Positions 30,459 to 39,717 of a stretch of DNA of 45,277 bases are shown in pieces. Numbering within the stretch: the first letter of the stretch is position 1; every line of letters starts with the position of its first letter. The stretch lies in contig BFEA01000374.1 in assembly GCA_003427395.1 (NCBI GenBank), positions 330,556 through 375,832 of the forward strand. Reading direction: 5' to 3'. The position numbers and the translations under genes are program-made. The DNA comes from Chara braunii (lineage: Eukaryota > Streptophyta > Charophyceae > Charales > Characeae). A model generated the notes under the pieces. It saw only the letters and a list, made by a program, of their open reading frames with translations, searched no databases and had not been told where the DNA came from.

Positions 30459-31528
30459 AAAGGCCGGAAAATTGTGACCCGTCGTACTTCATGGAGTTCA
30501 CGCAGAGCGGGAATTGTGTTTTTTTTTGACAGGTCTATACGTGGTGCCCATGGGCACCTGCCCATAATTTTTATTTTTATTTTTCCATCAAAATTCTAGG
30601 AAGATTCTCACGCCCGGCCGGGCACCCGGGNGNGNAAAAAAAAAAAAAAAAAAAAANATTTTTTTTTTTTTTTTTTTTTGGGTTTCTGCGCTCTCCCAGA
30701 GGACTCCAAATCCGGGCTTATTTCGTTTTTTGCGAGTTGGCTGTGAAGGGGGGGGGAGGGGGGTATAAATTGGTTTTAAAGGGGCTAAAGGGGTCTAAAG
30801 GAGGGTGCCTTTGTGTGATTCTGTTATTTTCTTTTTGATCTCCGATTCTGTGAGAAATTATAATGTGACCCTCAGCCAAAAGTGGTTTGCATTTCGATCC
30901 TACACAACATTTTTTTTTTCCATAATTTTTTGAGTTTTTTTTTTTTTTTTTTTGGCGCTGGGGCTGCCCGGAACCCTGCCCGGGGGTCATGCCCGGCTGG
31001 GCACCCGGGCGTGTACCCGGGCAGAAGTTGGGTGCCCGGGCGCCCAGGAAAACAGCCTAGTCAAAATTGTTTTTTTTTATTTAAGCAAAAAAAAAAAAAC
31101 GGTTTTCGCTTCCAGTGGGCGTGACATTTGTTGGCTGTGGGCCTCGTTGAGGGTGTTGTGTGGCCAAAAAAAAAATAAAAAATCATACAACATAAACACT
31201 GCGCCATCCCGTGACGGAAGAGAGAGAAAAAAAAGGTCCTTGTCTCCTAATAGGCCGGTACCACTGTTCGGGGTGGTGGTGCAATTAAGCACCACGCCCG
31301 CTCCATCATTCATTTGCGCCTGCCCAGTTGTGGGCTTTCGCCCTAAGGGGACCTGGGAGAGGGGGGTGGGCGTCTCGGGGCGGGGCAACACAATGTGCTT
31401 ATATGGGGTGTTGCCGACACCCCCCAATTTTATTTTCTTTTTCCCTGCTACGCGGCACATCCTTGCCAGGGCCCTGCGCCAACGGGCCCCCCGCCACCCC
31501 CCCAAATAATTGTTTTTTAAACCTTACA

Positions 31529-31532
31529 CGTC
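31529..31532. other. target-site duplication, left of element D
   Basis: CGTC precedes the LTR end here and follows the other LTR at 40772-40775. The shared flank can be read as up to ACACGTC because the LTR itself ends in CACA, so a 5-bp duplication cannot be excluded. Confidence 0.7.
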
Positions 31533-32169
31533 TGCAAGGAACATGAATGTGGACGAAGCAAAGAAATCCCAATTGCAAATCACACTGAAGTCCAGGTAGT
31601 CAAAGCAAGAGTAGATAACACATTGGAACTGAGCAATCATCCATTTGAGAACGATACAGCAAAAGTCGTGAGTCAATGTCCAAGCCCAATCGGCCAACAC
31701 CAACAACATAACCTGAAGTAGCCTTCTCTCCTGAATGGCGTCAGACGCCCTATCTACTCTACAGCCTATCCTACAACTACAGTCATGGAAGCAACCAGAT
31801 GACTTGACGACCAGCTAGTGATGACGTCAACACCAATGCCGACCTCCTCCTCCACTAGGTACGTCACTCTCTCTTGTCCCTCACTCTCCCTTGTTATCCC
31901 ACACAGCGCCCTTCACTTTCCGAAGAACCACCTTCGCCCTCACCTCCTCCAGCGCCCTCCTGCAGCCTGGCTATGGCTGCCAGCGCCCTGCGCCCAGACT
32001 GCGCTCCACCGCTTAGCGCCAACCTGGCTTCCTAGCGCTGCATCTGCTCCAGCACGTGCATTAGCACAGCAGCGTGCCGACATTGCGCGCAAACGCCAAG
32101 ATCCCTCCCCAGTCGCATGCTCTGCCTATATGCCAAGTTGCGCGTGGGCAGCCTCGTTTGAGCCTGTGC

Positions 32170-32208
<39 letters not shown>

Positions 32209-32483
32209 NNNNNNNNNNNNNNNNNNNNNNNNNNNNNNNNNNNNNNNNNNNNNNNNNNNNNNNNNNNNNNNNNNNNNNNNNNNNNNNNNNNNNNNNNNNN
32301 NNNNNNNNNNNNNNNNNNNNNNNNNNNNNNNNNNNNNNNNNNNNNNNNNNNNNNNNNNNNNNNNNNNNNNNNNNNNNNNNNNNNNNNNNNNNNNNNNNNN
32401 NNNNNNNNNNNNNNNNNNNNNNNNNNNNNNNNNNNNNNNNNNNNNNNNNNNNNNNNNNNNNNNNNNNNNNNNNNNNNNNNNNN
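32209..32483. other. assembly gap (275 N) in the 3' LTR
   Basis: The run of N follows an artificial-looking C36 tract (32173-32208). Using the 5' LTR as a guide (40358-40528), the missing sequence is expected to be about 170 bp, so gap size and C-tract are both overestimates. Confidence 0.95.
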
Positions 32484-32716
32484 CCAGGGCCTAACCAATA
32501 CTGGGGCCCTGGTCCTTCTGCATTTGCAGGGATCTGGTACTCGGTGCACTCCAACCAACTGGCGTGCGGCAACTGTCTGGACCCCACTTCGTGAAATGTT
32601 GAATGAAAAAGCCTCTCGTTGATTTGCTGGCCCGCCTTCACTTAGGGCGGGCACTAGGCTTGCTGGGGGCCTTAGCCCAGAACATGTACATCACGACAAG
32701 GCCCCTTTGAGGGCTC

Positions 32717-32888
32717 GATAAAACACTCTTTTTATTTTATTCTTATTTTATTATGAATAAATTAGATACAAAATCTTCTAAGAGATATCTTTATTGTTAA
32801 TCAATTCTAGGTTTGGGAATTGTTCATAAAACTTTTGAGATGAGTCTCTTGATGATTCTATATCGAAATATTTTTCTAATGCATTTGC
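32717..32888. repeat. 172-bp AT-rich insertion near the U3 end of the 3' LTR
   Basis: It lies between 'gggctc' and 'aatcctcaca', which are adjacent in the 5' LTR (40756-40771) and nearly so in the LTR of element A. Its composition is AT-rich, unlike the GC-rich LTR. No target duplication or terminal inverted repeat is obvious. Its origin is unknown. Confidence 0.75.
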
Positions 32889-32898
32889 AATCCTCACA

Positions 32899-32912
32899 TT
32901 CCATCCCCCTTA
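32899..32912 (-). other. polypurine tract of element D
   Basis: The minus strand reads aagggggatggaa directly before TGTGAGG of the 3' LTR. The C2 element has the related 'gggccggatggaa' before its LTR. Confidence 0.8.
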
Positions 32913-32935
32913 GCTTCGAAAGTCCGCTGAGATGC

Positions 32936-33430
32936 TTACTTCGCAGGTGCCTCGACCACCTGAGGAGCTGTTTCAACCAGTTCCTCTCTGGTGAACCATC
33001 GATCTTCTTTCGGATTTGTGTGATGCCTGAATCTGATTCTGTATTCTCTTATGGGTTTAGGAGGTCTTCCTCAGCCTAGAGGTCTTGGAACAGGCATGTC
33101 TCTGTGTTCCAGAATGTCGTCGATGTCCACGTGGCCATCCATGGTTGGGGGCAGCATTGATCTCCGTGAAGGAAATTGATCTGTCTCAGCAAAAGGTGCA
33201 AGCTTTGAGGCGTGAAAAACTGGGCAAGTGCGCAGGTGACCAGAGATACGGATAAGATAGGAAGGACCATCCAAATCATCCCCAACTATGTCTAAAACTT
33301 CCCAAGGACCGAAGTACTGTGGCATTAGTTTTCTAGAGATGTCGAATTCCTGTCCTAGCTCACTAGCCTTCACCCAGACACGTTCCCCTACCTTAAATGT
33401 GGACTGTGTGTTTGTTCTCAGAGGCAATCA
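32936..33430 (-). pseudogene. integrase C-terminus and chromodomain-like tail (element D)
   Basis: It is downstream of, and in the same frame as, the main pol frame, beyond a TGA at 33428-33430. It holds the GPY/F-type module (FKVGERVWV, YFGPWEVLDIVG), then a chromodomain-like region (HVDIDDILEHR, REYRIRF, DRWFTREEL) interrupted by TGA at 33071-33073, and a final TAA at 32936. The chromodomain of such elements directs integration to marked chromatin. Around 33405-33485 the better protein match (LLQQAVEHIKKSQEAM) is in a neighbouring frame. Two compensating single-base indels therefore bracket this stretch, and the TGA at 33428 lies between them. Confidence 0.8.
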
Positions 33431-35785
33431 TCGCTTCTTGAGACTTCTTGATGTGCTCGACAGCTTGCTGCAGCAGTTTTCGTACTGCACCCCATGTTCT
33501 ATTGAACCAGGGGTTGCGGCAGGTCGGTTTTCAGGCAGGAGGAAGTTCAGAGCTGATCTAGGCTTCCATCCCAAGTGCAACTGATTAGGATCGACGCCGG
33601 TACTGCTGTGCACAACGTTGTTGTACAGGCTGGCGATGAGAGGCAATTTCTCATCCCAGTCATCTTGGCTGGGCTTGATGTAATGTCTCAGCAGATGCTG
33701 TACAACTCTGTTCATCTGTTCGGCCTGTCCGTTGGCTTCGGGATGATTCCCGGAAGTCATCCGAAGTTGACTGCCTAATTGCTCTGCAGTCTTCTTCCAC
33801 AACTCACTTGTAAAGCGGACATCCCTATCACTAACGATAGTCTTAGGTAACCCAAAATCACGCACCCAGTTGTCCATAAACAACTTGATGACGTGCTCGG
33901 TCCTCGCAGTTTCTGGCATTGCGATCAGTCTAGCGTACTTGGTGAACCGGTCTATGATGACAAAGATGTGCCTTTTGCCGCTTCTGCTGGTCACCAGGGT
34001 ATCCATGAAGTCCATGGACACAATCTGTCCCGGGCCAGCGGGGATGGGCAACGGCTTCAGCAACCCAAGTTGTGCTTGAGTTTTGGGCTTGTCCCGTAGA
34101 CAGACCTGACAGGTCTGCACATACCTCTTTGCACCATCTAACATTCCGGGCCACCAAAATCGTTGTACCAGGTTTGCACTGGTCTTTTTATAACCAAAAT
34201 GTCCCGTTGCATCATGACATACTCCTAAAAACAAACTGCGCAAATTCTCACTAGATGGAATAACTAATCTTTTAAACCCGGCCTTTTCAAGAAAGAGTAG
34301 CCCGTCCACCATCACAAACTCATCTTCTGTGGCCTTATCTTTTGCCTGCAGCTTGCGTATGATGTCCATCGTGACAGGGTCTTCCTGATAGGCTCCCACC
34401 AGCGATTGAGTTACTTCCTCAGATATGCCAAATTCGGAAACTAGCGCCCCTAGGTAGTCTGCCCTACGTGACAACGCATCTGCAACCGTGTTGTACTCTC
34501 CCTTCAGATACTCTAGCTTGAAGTCATACTGATCTATGACCTCAATCCAGCGCCTGAGTGCAACAGAAAGAGCAGGTTGAGTCTTGATCCATTTAAGGGT
34601 CTGATGGTCAGTTCTCAAATAGAAAAACCGTCCCAACAGAAAGTGCCTCCAATGGACAAGTGCCTTGTAAAGGGCATAGAGTTCCCTTTCATAAGTGGAC
34701 TTTGCCAGTTTCTTTGATGGCATTTTCTTGCTCATGTACTCAATCGGTCTCAACTTCTTCCCATCCTGCTGAGCCAGTACTGCACCAATGCCGTATTGGC
34801 TTGCGTCAGTGGTCTCAATGAAGGGCTTTTGAGGATCGGGCACTATGAGAACCTCATGATTCATGAGTGCATACTTCAATCGTTTGAAAGCAGCCTCGCA
34901 CTCATCACTCCAATCCCACGGCGTATCAAGTCGAGTTAGATCAGTCAAAGGAGAGGCGACCGTGGAGTAGTTTTTCACAAAATTCCTATAGTAGCCGCAC
35001 ATCCCTAAGAAAGATCTGACCTCAGTAACAGTCTGAGGTCGTGGCCAGTCCCTAATACTAGCCACCTTCGCATCTTCTGGCCTAATCCCTTCCGCGGATA
35101 CCTCATGACCCAAGTACAAGATCCTAGTGCGTCCAAACTCACATTTTTCTAGGTTGACCTTATACTTGTGTTGTCGCAGGAGAGATAGTACAGTTTCTAA
35201 GTGATGTGCATGCTCCTCGACAGACTTACTAAAGATAAGAATATCGTCAAGGTACACGACGACAAACTTATCTAAGTAGTCATGGAAGATCCTATTCATA
35301 GCGTGCTGGAATGTACCCGGCGCGTTGCAAGGGCCAAAGGGCATCACCACAAACTCGTACAGACCGTATCTGGTCTGAAATGCAGTTTTGTGCTGATCCT
35401 CAGGTCTTATGGCAATCTGATGGTAGCCGAATTTTAAGTCTATCTTGCTGTAGTACTTACATCCCTGCACCCTATCCAATAGGTCGTCTATGCGAGGTAG
35501 AGGCTCTGCGTTCTTCACTGTGATGGCATTGAGGCCTCTATAATCAATGCACATCCTCAACAATCCCCTCTTCTTCGGTACAAACAACACTGGAGATCCG
35601 AAAGGGGAAGTACTTGGCCGTATCCAACCCTTTTCTGTCAGCTCTTTCAGTTGTCGCTGAAGTTCATCCAACTCGGCCGGAGCCATCCTGTAGATCCTTC
35701 CCCTTGGGGTTTTACTCCCTGGAATTATTTCTATGGCATGGACAATCTCCCTATCTACGACTCCTGTGGGCTCCTTGAACGACAT
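33428..35785 (-). CDS. RT-RNase H-integrase polyprotein, element D
   Basis: This 785-codon open frame copies RNA to DNA and integrates it. RT: CIDYRGLN near 79-86, KIDLKFGYHQ with the first catalytic Asp at 116 (the usual Ser at 119 is Phe), and YLDD at 178-181. RNase H: D327 (TTDAS), E368 (YERELYAL), D393 (RTDH), D436 (VADALSRR). Integrase: zinc finger H524, H529, C559, C562; catalytic D592 (SMDFMD), D653 (VSDRD), E689, giving D,D-35-E spacing. The start is the first ATG after the protease frame, which overlaps by 35 bp in another frame. In a working element the pol domains would be joined to protease, so a frameshift here is likely decay. The C-terminal ~20 residues are already out of the native frame. 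Confidence 0.9.
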   Translation of the reverse strand: MSFKEPTGVVDREIVHAIEIIPGSKTPRGRIYRMAPAELDELQRQLKELTEKGWIRPSTSPFGSPVLFVPKKRGLLRMCIDYRGLNAITVKNAEPLPRIDDLLDRVQGCKYYSKIDLKFGYHQIAIRPEDQHKTAFQTRYGLYEFVVMPFGPCNAPGTFQHAMNRIFHDYLDKFVVVYLDDILIFSKSVEEHAHHLETVLSLLRQHKYKVNLEKCEFGRTRILYLGHEVSAEGIRPEDAKVASIRDWPRPQTVTEVRSFLGMCGYYRNFVKNYSTVASPLTDLTRLDTPWDWSDECEAAFKRLKYALMNHEVLIVPDPQKPFIETTDASQYGIGAVLAQQDGKKLRPIEYMSKKMPSKKLAKSTYERELYALYKALVHWRHFLLGRFFYLRTDHQTLKWIKTQPALSVALRRWIEVIDQYDFKLEYLKGEYNTVADALSRRADYLGALVSEFGISEEVTQSLVGAYQEDPVTMDIIRKLQAKDKATEDEFVMVDGLLFLEKAGFKRLVIPSSENLRSLFLGVCHDATGHFGYKKTSANLVQRFWWPGMLDGAKRYVQTCQVCLRDKPKTQAQLGLLKPLPIPAGPGQIVSMDFMDTLVTSRSGKRHIFVIIDRFTKYARLIAMPETARTEHVIKLFMDNWVRDFGLPKTIVSDRDVRFTSELWKKTAEQLGSQLRMTSGNHPEANGQAEQMNRVVQHLLRHYIKPSQDDWDEKLPLIASLYNNVVHSSTGVDPNQLHLGWKPRSALNFLLPENRPAATPGSIEHGVQYENCCSKLSSTSRSLKKR

Positions 35786-36434
35786 GTTCTATCTCTGGGG
35801 GTGTTTTAACGGCCTCCCCTTTCTCAGAGACATACACTAGGTACATACCCTCCTCTTGGTTCTGTTTATAGTAATTGTAGAACGCTGATGCGCACAAGCA
35901 GCCATAGGATTCTAGTAACCTACTAGCCTTATACTTGGCCAGCCTCACGGACCTTCCATCCGACAACTTATGCTTTAGCATCTTCTTGTCCCGGTCAAAC
36001 TGGGGCTTGGCAACCTCAAGGTAGTACATTCCTAACAACATATCAAATGGTAACTCATCGCTAACCAGGAACAAAATCTTGTGATTAAGTTCCCCTCCTC
36101 CATAGGAGAAGGTGCAGACTACATCCTTGACATAGTCTGACACTACCATGCGCTCCTTGTTGGCCAAAGTAGATGCTACTGGTCTACAAAGGTGTTGTAC
36201 CCGGTCCTTTAGGTGCAGCCTTTCCAAACAGTCGCGACTTATGTAGTTTCGCGTGGAGCCGGTGTCTACGAAAGCACCACATTTGTGGCCTCCTACAGCA
36301 ACTTCCACGACGAAGTGTTCCCCTCTAGGACCTTTGCTTAATGCCACTCAAGATTCGCGAGGGTCCTTGCTTGACCACCCACTTTCTAAATCTTCTAAGG
36401 CCTCAGACACATCCAACGTACAGAGCATAGTTTG
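35751..36434 (-). pseudogene. retropepsin-like protease (element D)
   Basis: An open frame 36347-35751 carries FVDTGSTRNYIS, the aspartic-protease DTGS loop, and the later FDMLLGMYYLEVAKP, which matches the flap-distal I(L)G motif region. This enzyme cuts the Gag-Pol precursor. Upstream the same frame continues as MAIANDSLVTLQTHL from about 36480, but a TGA just before VALSKGPRGEHF and a TAG further up interrupt it. Downstream it ends in a shifted reading of the segment that leads into RT, after TPPEIEHVV. The catalytic residues are intact; the translation path is not. Confidence 0.8.
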
Positions 36435-36550
36435 GTCTAGATGAGTCTGCAAGGTGACTAAAGAGTCATTAGCTATGGCCATCTCATGAAGTGGGGAGGG
36501 TATCTAGCCCACTTCACCATGAGTAGAAGCGGCTAAAACTTCCACCGGCC

Positions 36551-38416
36551 TCAAATGTTTCCCAAGCTGGAAGCTTGGGAAGAAGGTACCCTTCCCTTAG
36601 GTGGTATCTTCTGCGTGACCTTTGCGTTCTTGCACTTGTACTGGGTGTATCCGTATTCACCAAAGTTGATGCAAGCACCATGCACTCGGCGGTCCCGCCA
36701 CACTTCCTGATCAAGACCTGCCTTAACCCAATCTGCCATTTTGGACTGATTGGAGGCGGTCTGCCCTTGACTCTTGTGATGGCCCTTACCTCGGCCACCT
36801 GCCTTAGTCTTTACTACTGCGGCGAGGGTGCTACCCTCATCGACTTCCTCGCCGTCAAACTCTGGACCGTCCATCAGGTCAATAAGTTCTTCGATTTCTG
36901 TTTGAGTCCCATCGGACTCAACCATCATCAATCTAGTACCCTTCTTTTTCCACTCCTGTGGACTCTTCTTCTTCCTCCCGTCTACTGGAGTAGGTTGAGC
37001 ACTTCCTAGAGTAGCCTCCAAATCTAAGGCCTTTCTAGAGAAGGTCTCAAAGGAATGATACTCGAGGCGAGCCTCGCTGGCCAGTAAGGTCCTGAGATTC
37101 TCGGGCAGACATCTCAGAAACATGGTCAATAAGACCTGGTCATCATAGCGTATACCGGGAATGACGATGAGGTTCTCTACGGTAGACGTCAACTCTCTGA
37201 CAGACTTGTACCTTCGCTGGTCTAGTCCGAGCATCGCATTAGTGGCAATTTGTGTCTGCTGCGGATTATGCCAGCGAGCTTCTACCATATCCAAGAACTC
37301 TTCTAAAGTAAGGGTCTTACCCCAGTCTGCCATGCGTCGTCCGAACCCGACCTTCGCTACTATCCCATCCAGCCATTTGGCTGCCTTACCCTCAAGGTAA
37401 GATGCAGCAGTAATCACCTCCTCCTCCTGCAACGTCCTCTTTGCCCTTACCCACATTGGAACNNTTCTCAACCAAGTGTTGAGTTCCTCGTCCTTCTTCT
37501 CACCGGAGAAGGCAAGGGGCGGTTTCATTGGGGTCTTTGGGTACCATTGACCTTGCTGCTGTCCCTGTGGTGGAACAGTTTGTTGTGGTGATTCTGTAGC
37601 TATCACCGTTGGACCAGAAGAAGAAGAAGCAACAGTCTGTGCGGCTGCTGCAGACGTACCACTTGGCTGTGTGCCAGCTTGTATTTGAATGGGGCCTGAC
37701 ATCGCCGTTAATGACAACGGCTGTGCTGCTGGCCGTAATCCTGGCCTTCGCAAAAGGTCCAAGATTTGGTCCAAGGAGTTTTGCATGAAATCCAGCCCAC
37801 TGTCCACATGCGCATGCAATGACAGTATGCTAGACTTTAACACTTTCATTTCGTCAGACATTGCTGACTCGTCTAACTCCTCTAATGCAGCTTTGTCTGC
37901 CTCTAACATATCAAGCCTAGCTGTTCTATTTTTGATCTCTTTTTCTCTATCGGTAGCTTGCTTCAGTTCCCTCTCTAGCCGAGTGTGGATCCTTTCGACT
38001 TGTTGGAGCTCTAGTAGCTCCCAGCCGCGTGGGGTCAACGGACTTAACTGCGAGCCCGCCATTTGACTTGTGGACTGACTAGAACCTACTGATCCGGAAG
38101 TACCCGTGGGCCCAGAGGGCATTCCCAACAGGGTCCCAAACTAGGATGCAGCAGAGCAGGCTGCAGCAGTAGCCATTGCTGCTGCGCTGGCTGCTGCTGC
38201 CCGTTCCCCAGCTGCAGCGTTTGCTGCTGCCAACGCCTGACTTGCAGCTAGTGCTGTTTCCCTCGCTGCTGCGTAAGCACGGGCTCTAACTTCGGCACGA
38301 AGCCGTCTTTCATCCCCCGACCGTAGGGCCTGAAACACGTGCGGGACCCTAAGTGATCTCGAACGTGTCAGCCTCGCATCGTCAACTCTACCCTCATCGG
38401 TGTCTGACCCACTCAT
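36551..38416 (-). pseudogene. Gag (element D), one nonsense codon, broken zinc knuckle
   Basis: The full frame starts at ATG 38416 (MSGSDTDEGR), supported by the same MSG start in element A. It is open to 36551 except for TAG at 38141-38143, where A has Gln (a C-to-T change). 525 codons follow the next ATG at 38128. Domains: an Ala-rich N-terminus, a coiled-coil-like stretch (QQVERIHTRLERELKQATDR), a Gln/Pro/Ser linker, a capsid core (WLDGIVAKVGFG to MFLRCLPENLRTLL) and a degenerate knuckle CINFGEYGYTQYKC. The second Cys is Phe and the His is Tyr, so two of four zinc ligands are lost. Two N bases lie at 37463-37464. Confidence 0.88.
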
Positions 38417-39702
38417 CAGCTAGGCAAACACTATCTGCACTACAACTCCCTGTTGGAGTCCTACCACAACATGTGTCTGACCGGCACCTAATTTTCTAAA
38501 AATAAATGTGTCCGGCAGGTCCCCTACTCAACCGATCAAGTGGCAGCCTACAACATTCACAAAGACCGTAAACATAATTTAGTTATATCAAGATTAGTTC
38601 ACTTACATAAGCTTTGCATAGAACTGGCTATGGTAGTATACAACAGTCCTAAACTAAGTTGTCTGTGAGGTGTTAGCAGTCTGTCAACCAACTAATCAAC
38701 AATAAAACTAAATTATGTTGCAGATGTATGAACAGTGGATATGGTTGTGTTTACAGTTGAGCACCAATTGGAACCTACCCTCCCCTCAATGCAACATACC
38801 GATGAGCATCATTGAGCAGCAGTGTCATAGGTGGGCAATGTCGGCCCACCCCTATGCCCCAGGTGCATGCTTATGACCAGGCTTGCCCTTTCTTTATCCT
38901 CGCGTGCAACGAGCCGTACGTCCGACTGATCTGGCTGATCAAGAGGCCTATTTAAGGACTGCCCCCAAGGTCGCTCAGGAATTATTTAACGTCGCAATCA
39001 GGACGACGATCACAGCCAGTGGACAGATCGGATCCCCATCCATAAATGTTTATAGACGGTCTGGGAGCGTCTGCATAAGCCTGTTCAGTCCGCACACCCC
39101 TCTATCAGCGCAGCAAAAGTGCCCTCATGGACAAAGCAGCCATCGCATGCATGTACTAATCCAATTGGGTTGGCATGGTGACCATGACCCACGTGCTTCG
39201 ACCAGGGCCCTTAAGAGGCACCGCCCTTTCTCCTTCCAGATGCGCCACCGGGAATATTGTCGTCTCTCAAGGTAGAGCGCTCACGACATGTCACCAAAAG
39301 AGAGGACTCTCAAGTTGGACTCACTTCCTCACGGTAAGAAGAGATTGAGAGGGTAGATAAGTTAAGGGATCAACGTACCTATAGATAGCTGCCCCCAACC
39401 ACAGATTTCTCACCAATTGAGTTGAGTGTGCATTTGATGACCGGTTGTAGCCTCGGTACCACCCACAACGCAATGCAGTGCCACCTCAGCCAAATGCCAC
39501 ATCAGCATGCTCTCATCACCAATCATACATTTCGCCGTCGCCACGGCATCCCAAGCCGTATAGCCTTCCGGCGCACACCTCTCTACCCAGGTCGTGCGCC
39601 TAGTTTCGGCCTGACGTCACAAGAACCAACTGCGAAGAAGCATCGTCAACGCACCAAGTCTGTATAACGCTAGCGCACCAAGGTAAGCGGCGAATCGAAC
39701 CA
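38417..39702 (-). other. untranslated leader of element D
   Basis: It is homologous to the leader of element A (6453-7710). Small frames such as plus 38883-39275 are not conserved there. The ~1.3-kb length is notable, and packaging or translation signals would be expected in it, but none can be named. Confidence 0.7.
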
Positions 39703-39714
39703 GCTCTGATACCA
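39703..39714 (-). other. primer-binding site of element D
   Basis: The minus strand reads TGGTATCAGAGC, a perfect 12-nt complement to the initiator tRNA-Met 3' end, 3 nt from the LTR. Further partial similarity (ggttcgatt) follows. Confidence 0.95.
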
Positions 39715-39717
39715 ACT

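Larger units (their letters stand above)
30424..31532. mobile_element. unclassified palindrome-rich insertion, left part
   Basis: This foreign DNA interrupts Ty3 homology after 30421 and continues beyond element D at 40776-40946. The left edge has the perfect dyad GTTCACGG-GGT-CCGTGAAC (30440-30458). It has long A and T runs with ambiguous bases at 30631-30657, two clusters of CCCGGG-containing palindromes (30612-30630, 30960-31045) and a hairpin 'ggggtgttgccgacacccc' near 31406. No transposase frame was recognised. A non-autonomous DNA transposon is the best guess. Confidence 0.45.
31533..32898 (-). repeat. 3' LTR of element D (with gap and insertion)
   Basis: On the minus strand it begins TGTGAGGATTG at 32898, right after the polypurine tract, and ends CCTTGCA at 31533. 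Compared with the 5' LTR it has three differences in structure. An extra 172 bp lies at 32717-32888. A C36 tract and 275 N (32173-32483) stand where the 5' LTR has about 170 bp of normal sequence. Most point differences are C/T or A/G. A 258-codon frame on the plus strand that runs through the N block is meaningless. Confidence 0.88.

Noticed and set aside
31818-32654. Several 170-260-codon frames at the 3' LTR of D
   Set aside because: They run through 275 N and a C homopolymer inside an LTR and have no meaning.
32726-32760. Polypurine tract next to 32725 and LTR start there
   Set aside because: A TG (minus strand) at 32725 looked like the LTR start, but TGTGAGGATTG at 32898 after a true purine tract matches the 5' LTR. 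32717-32888 is therefore an insertion.
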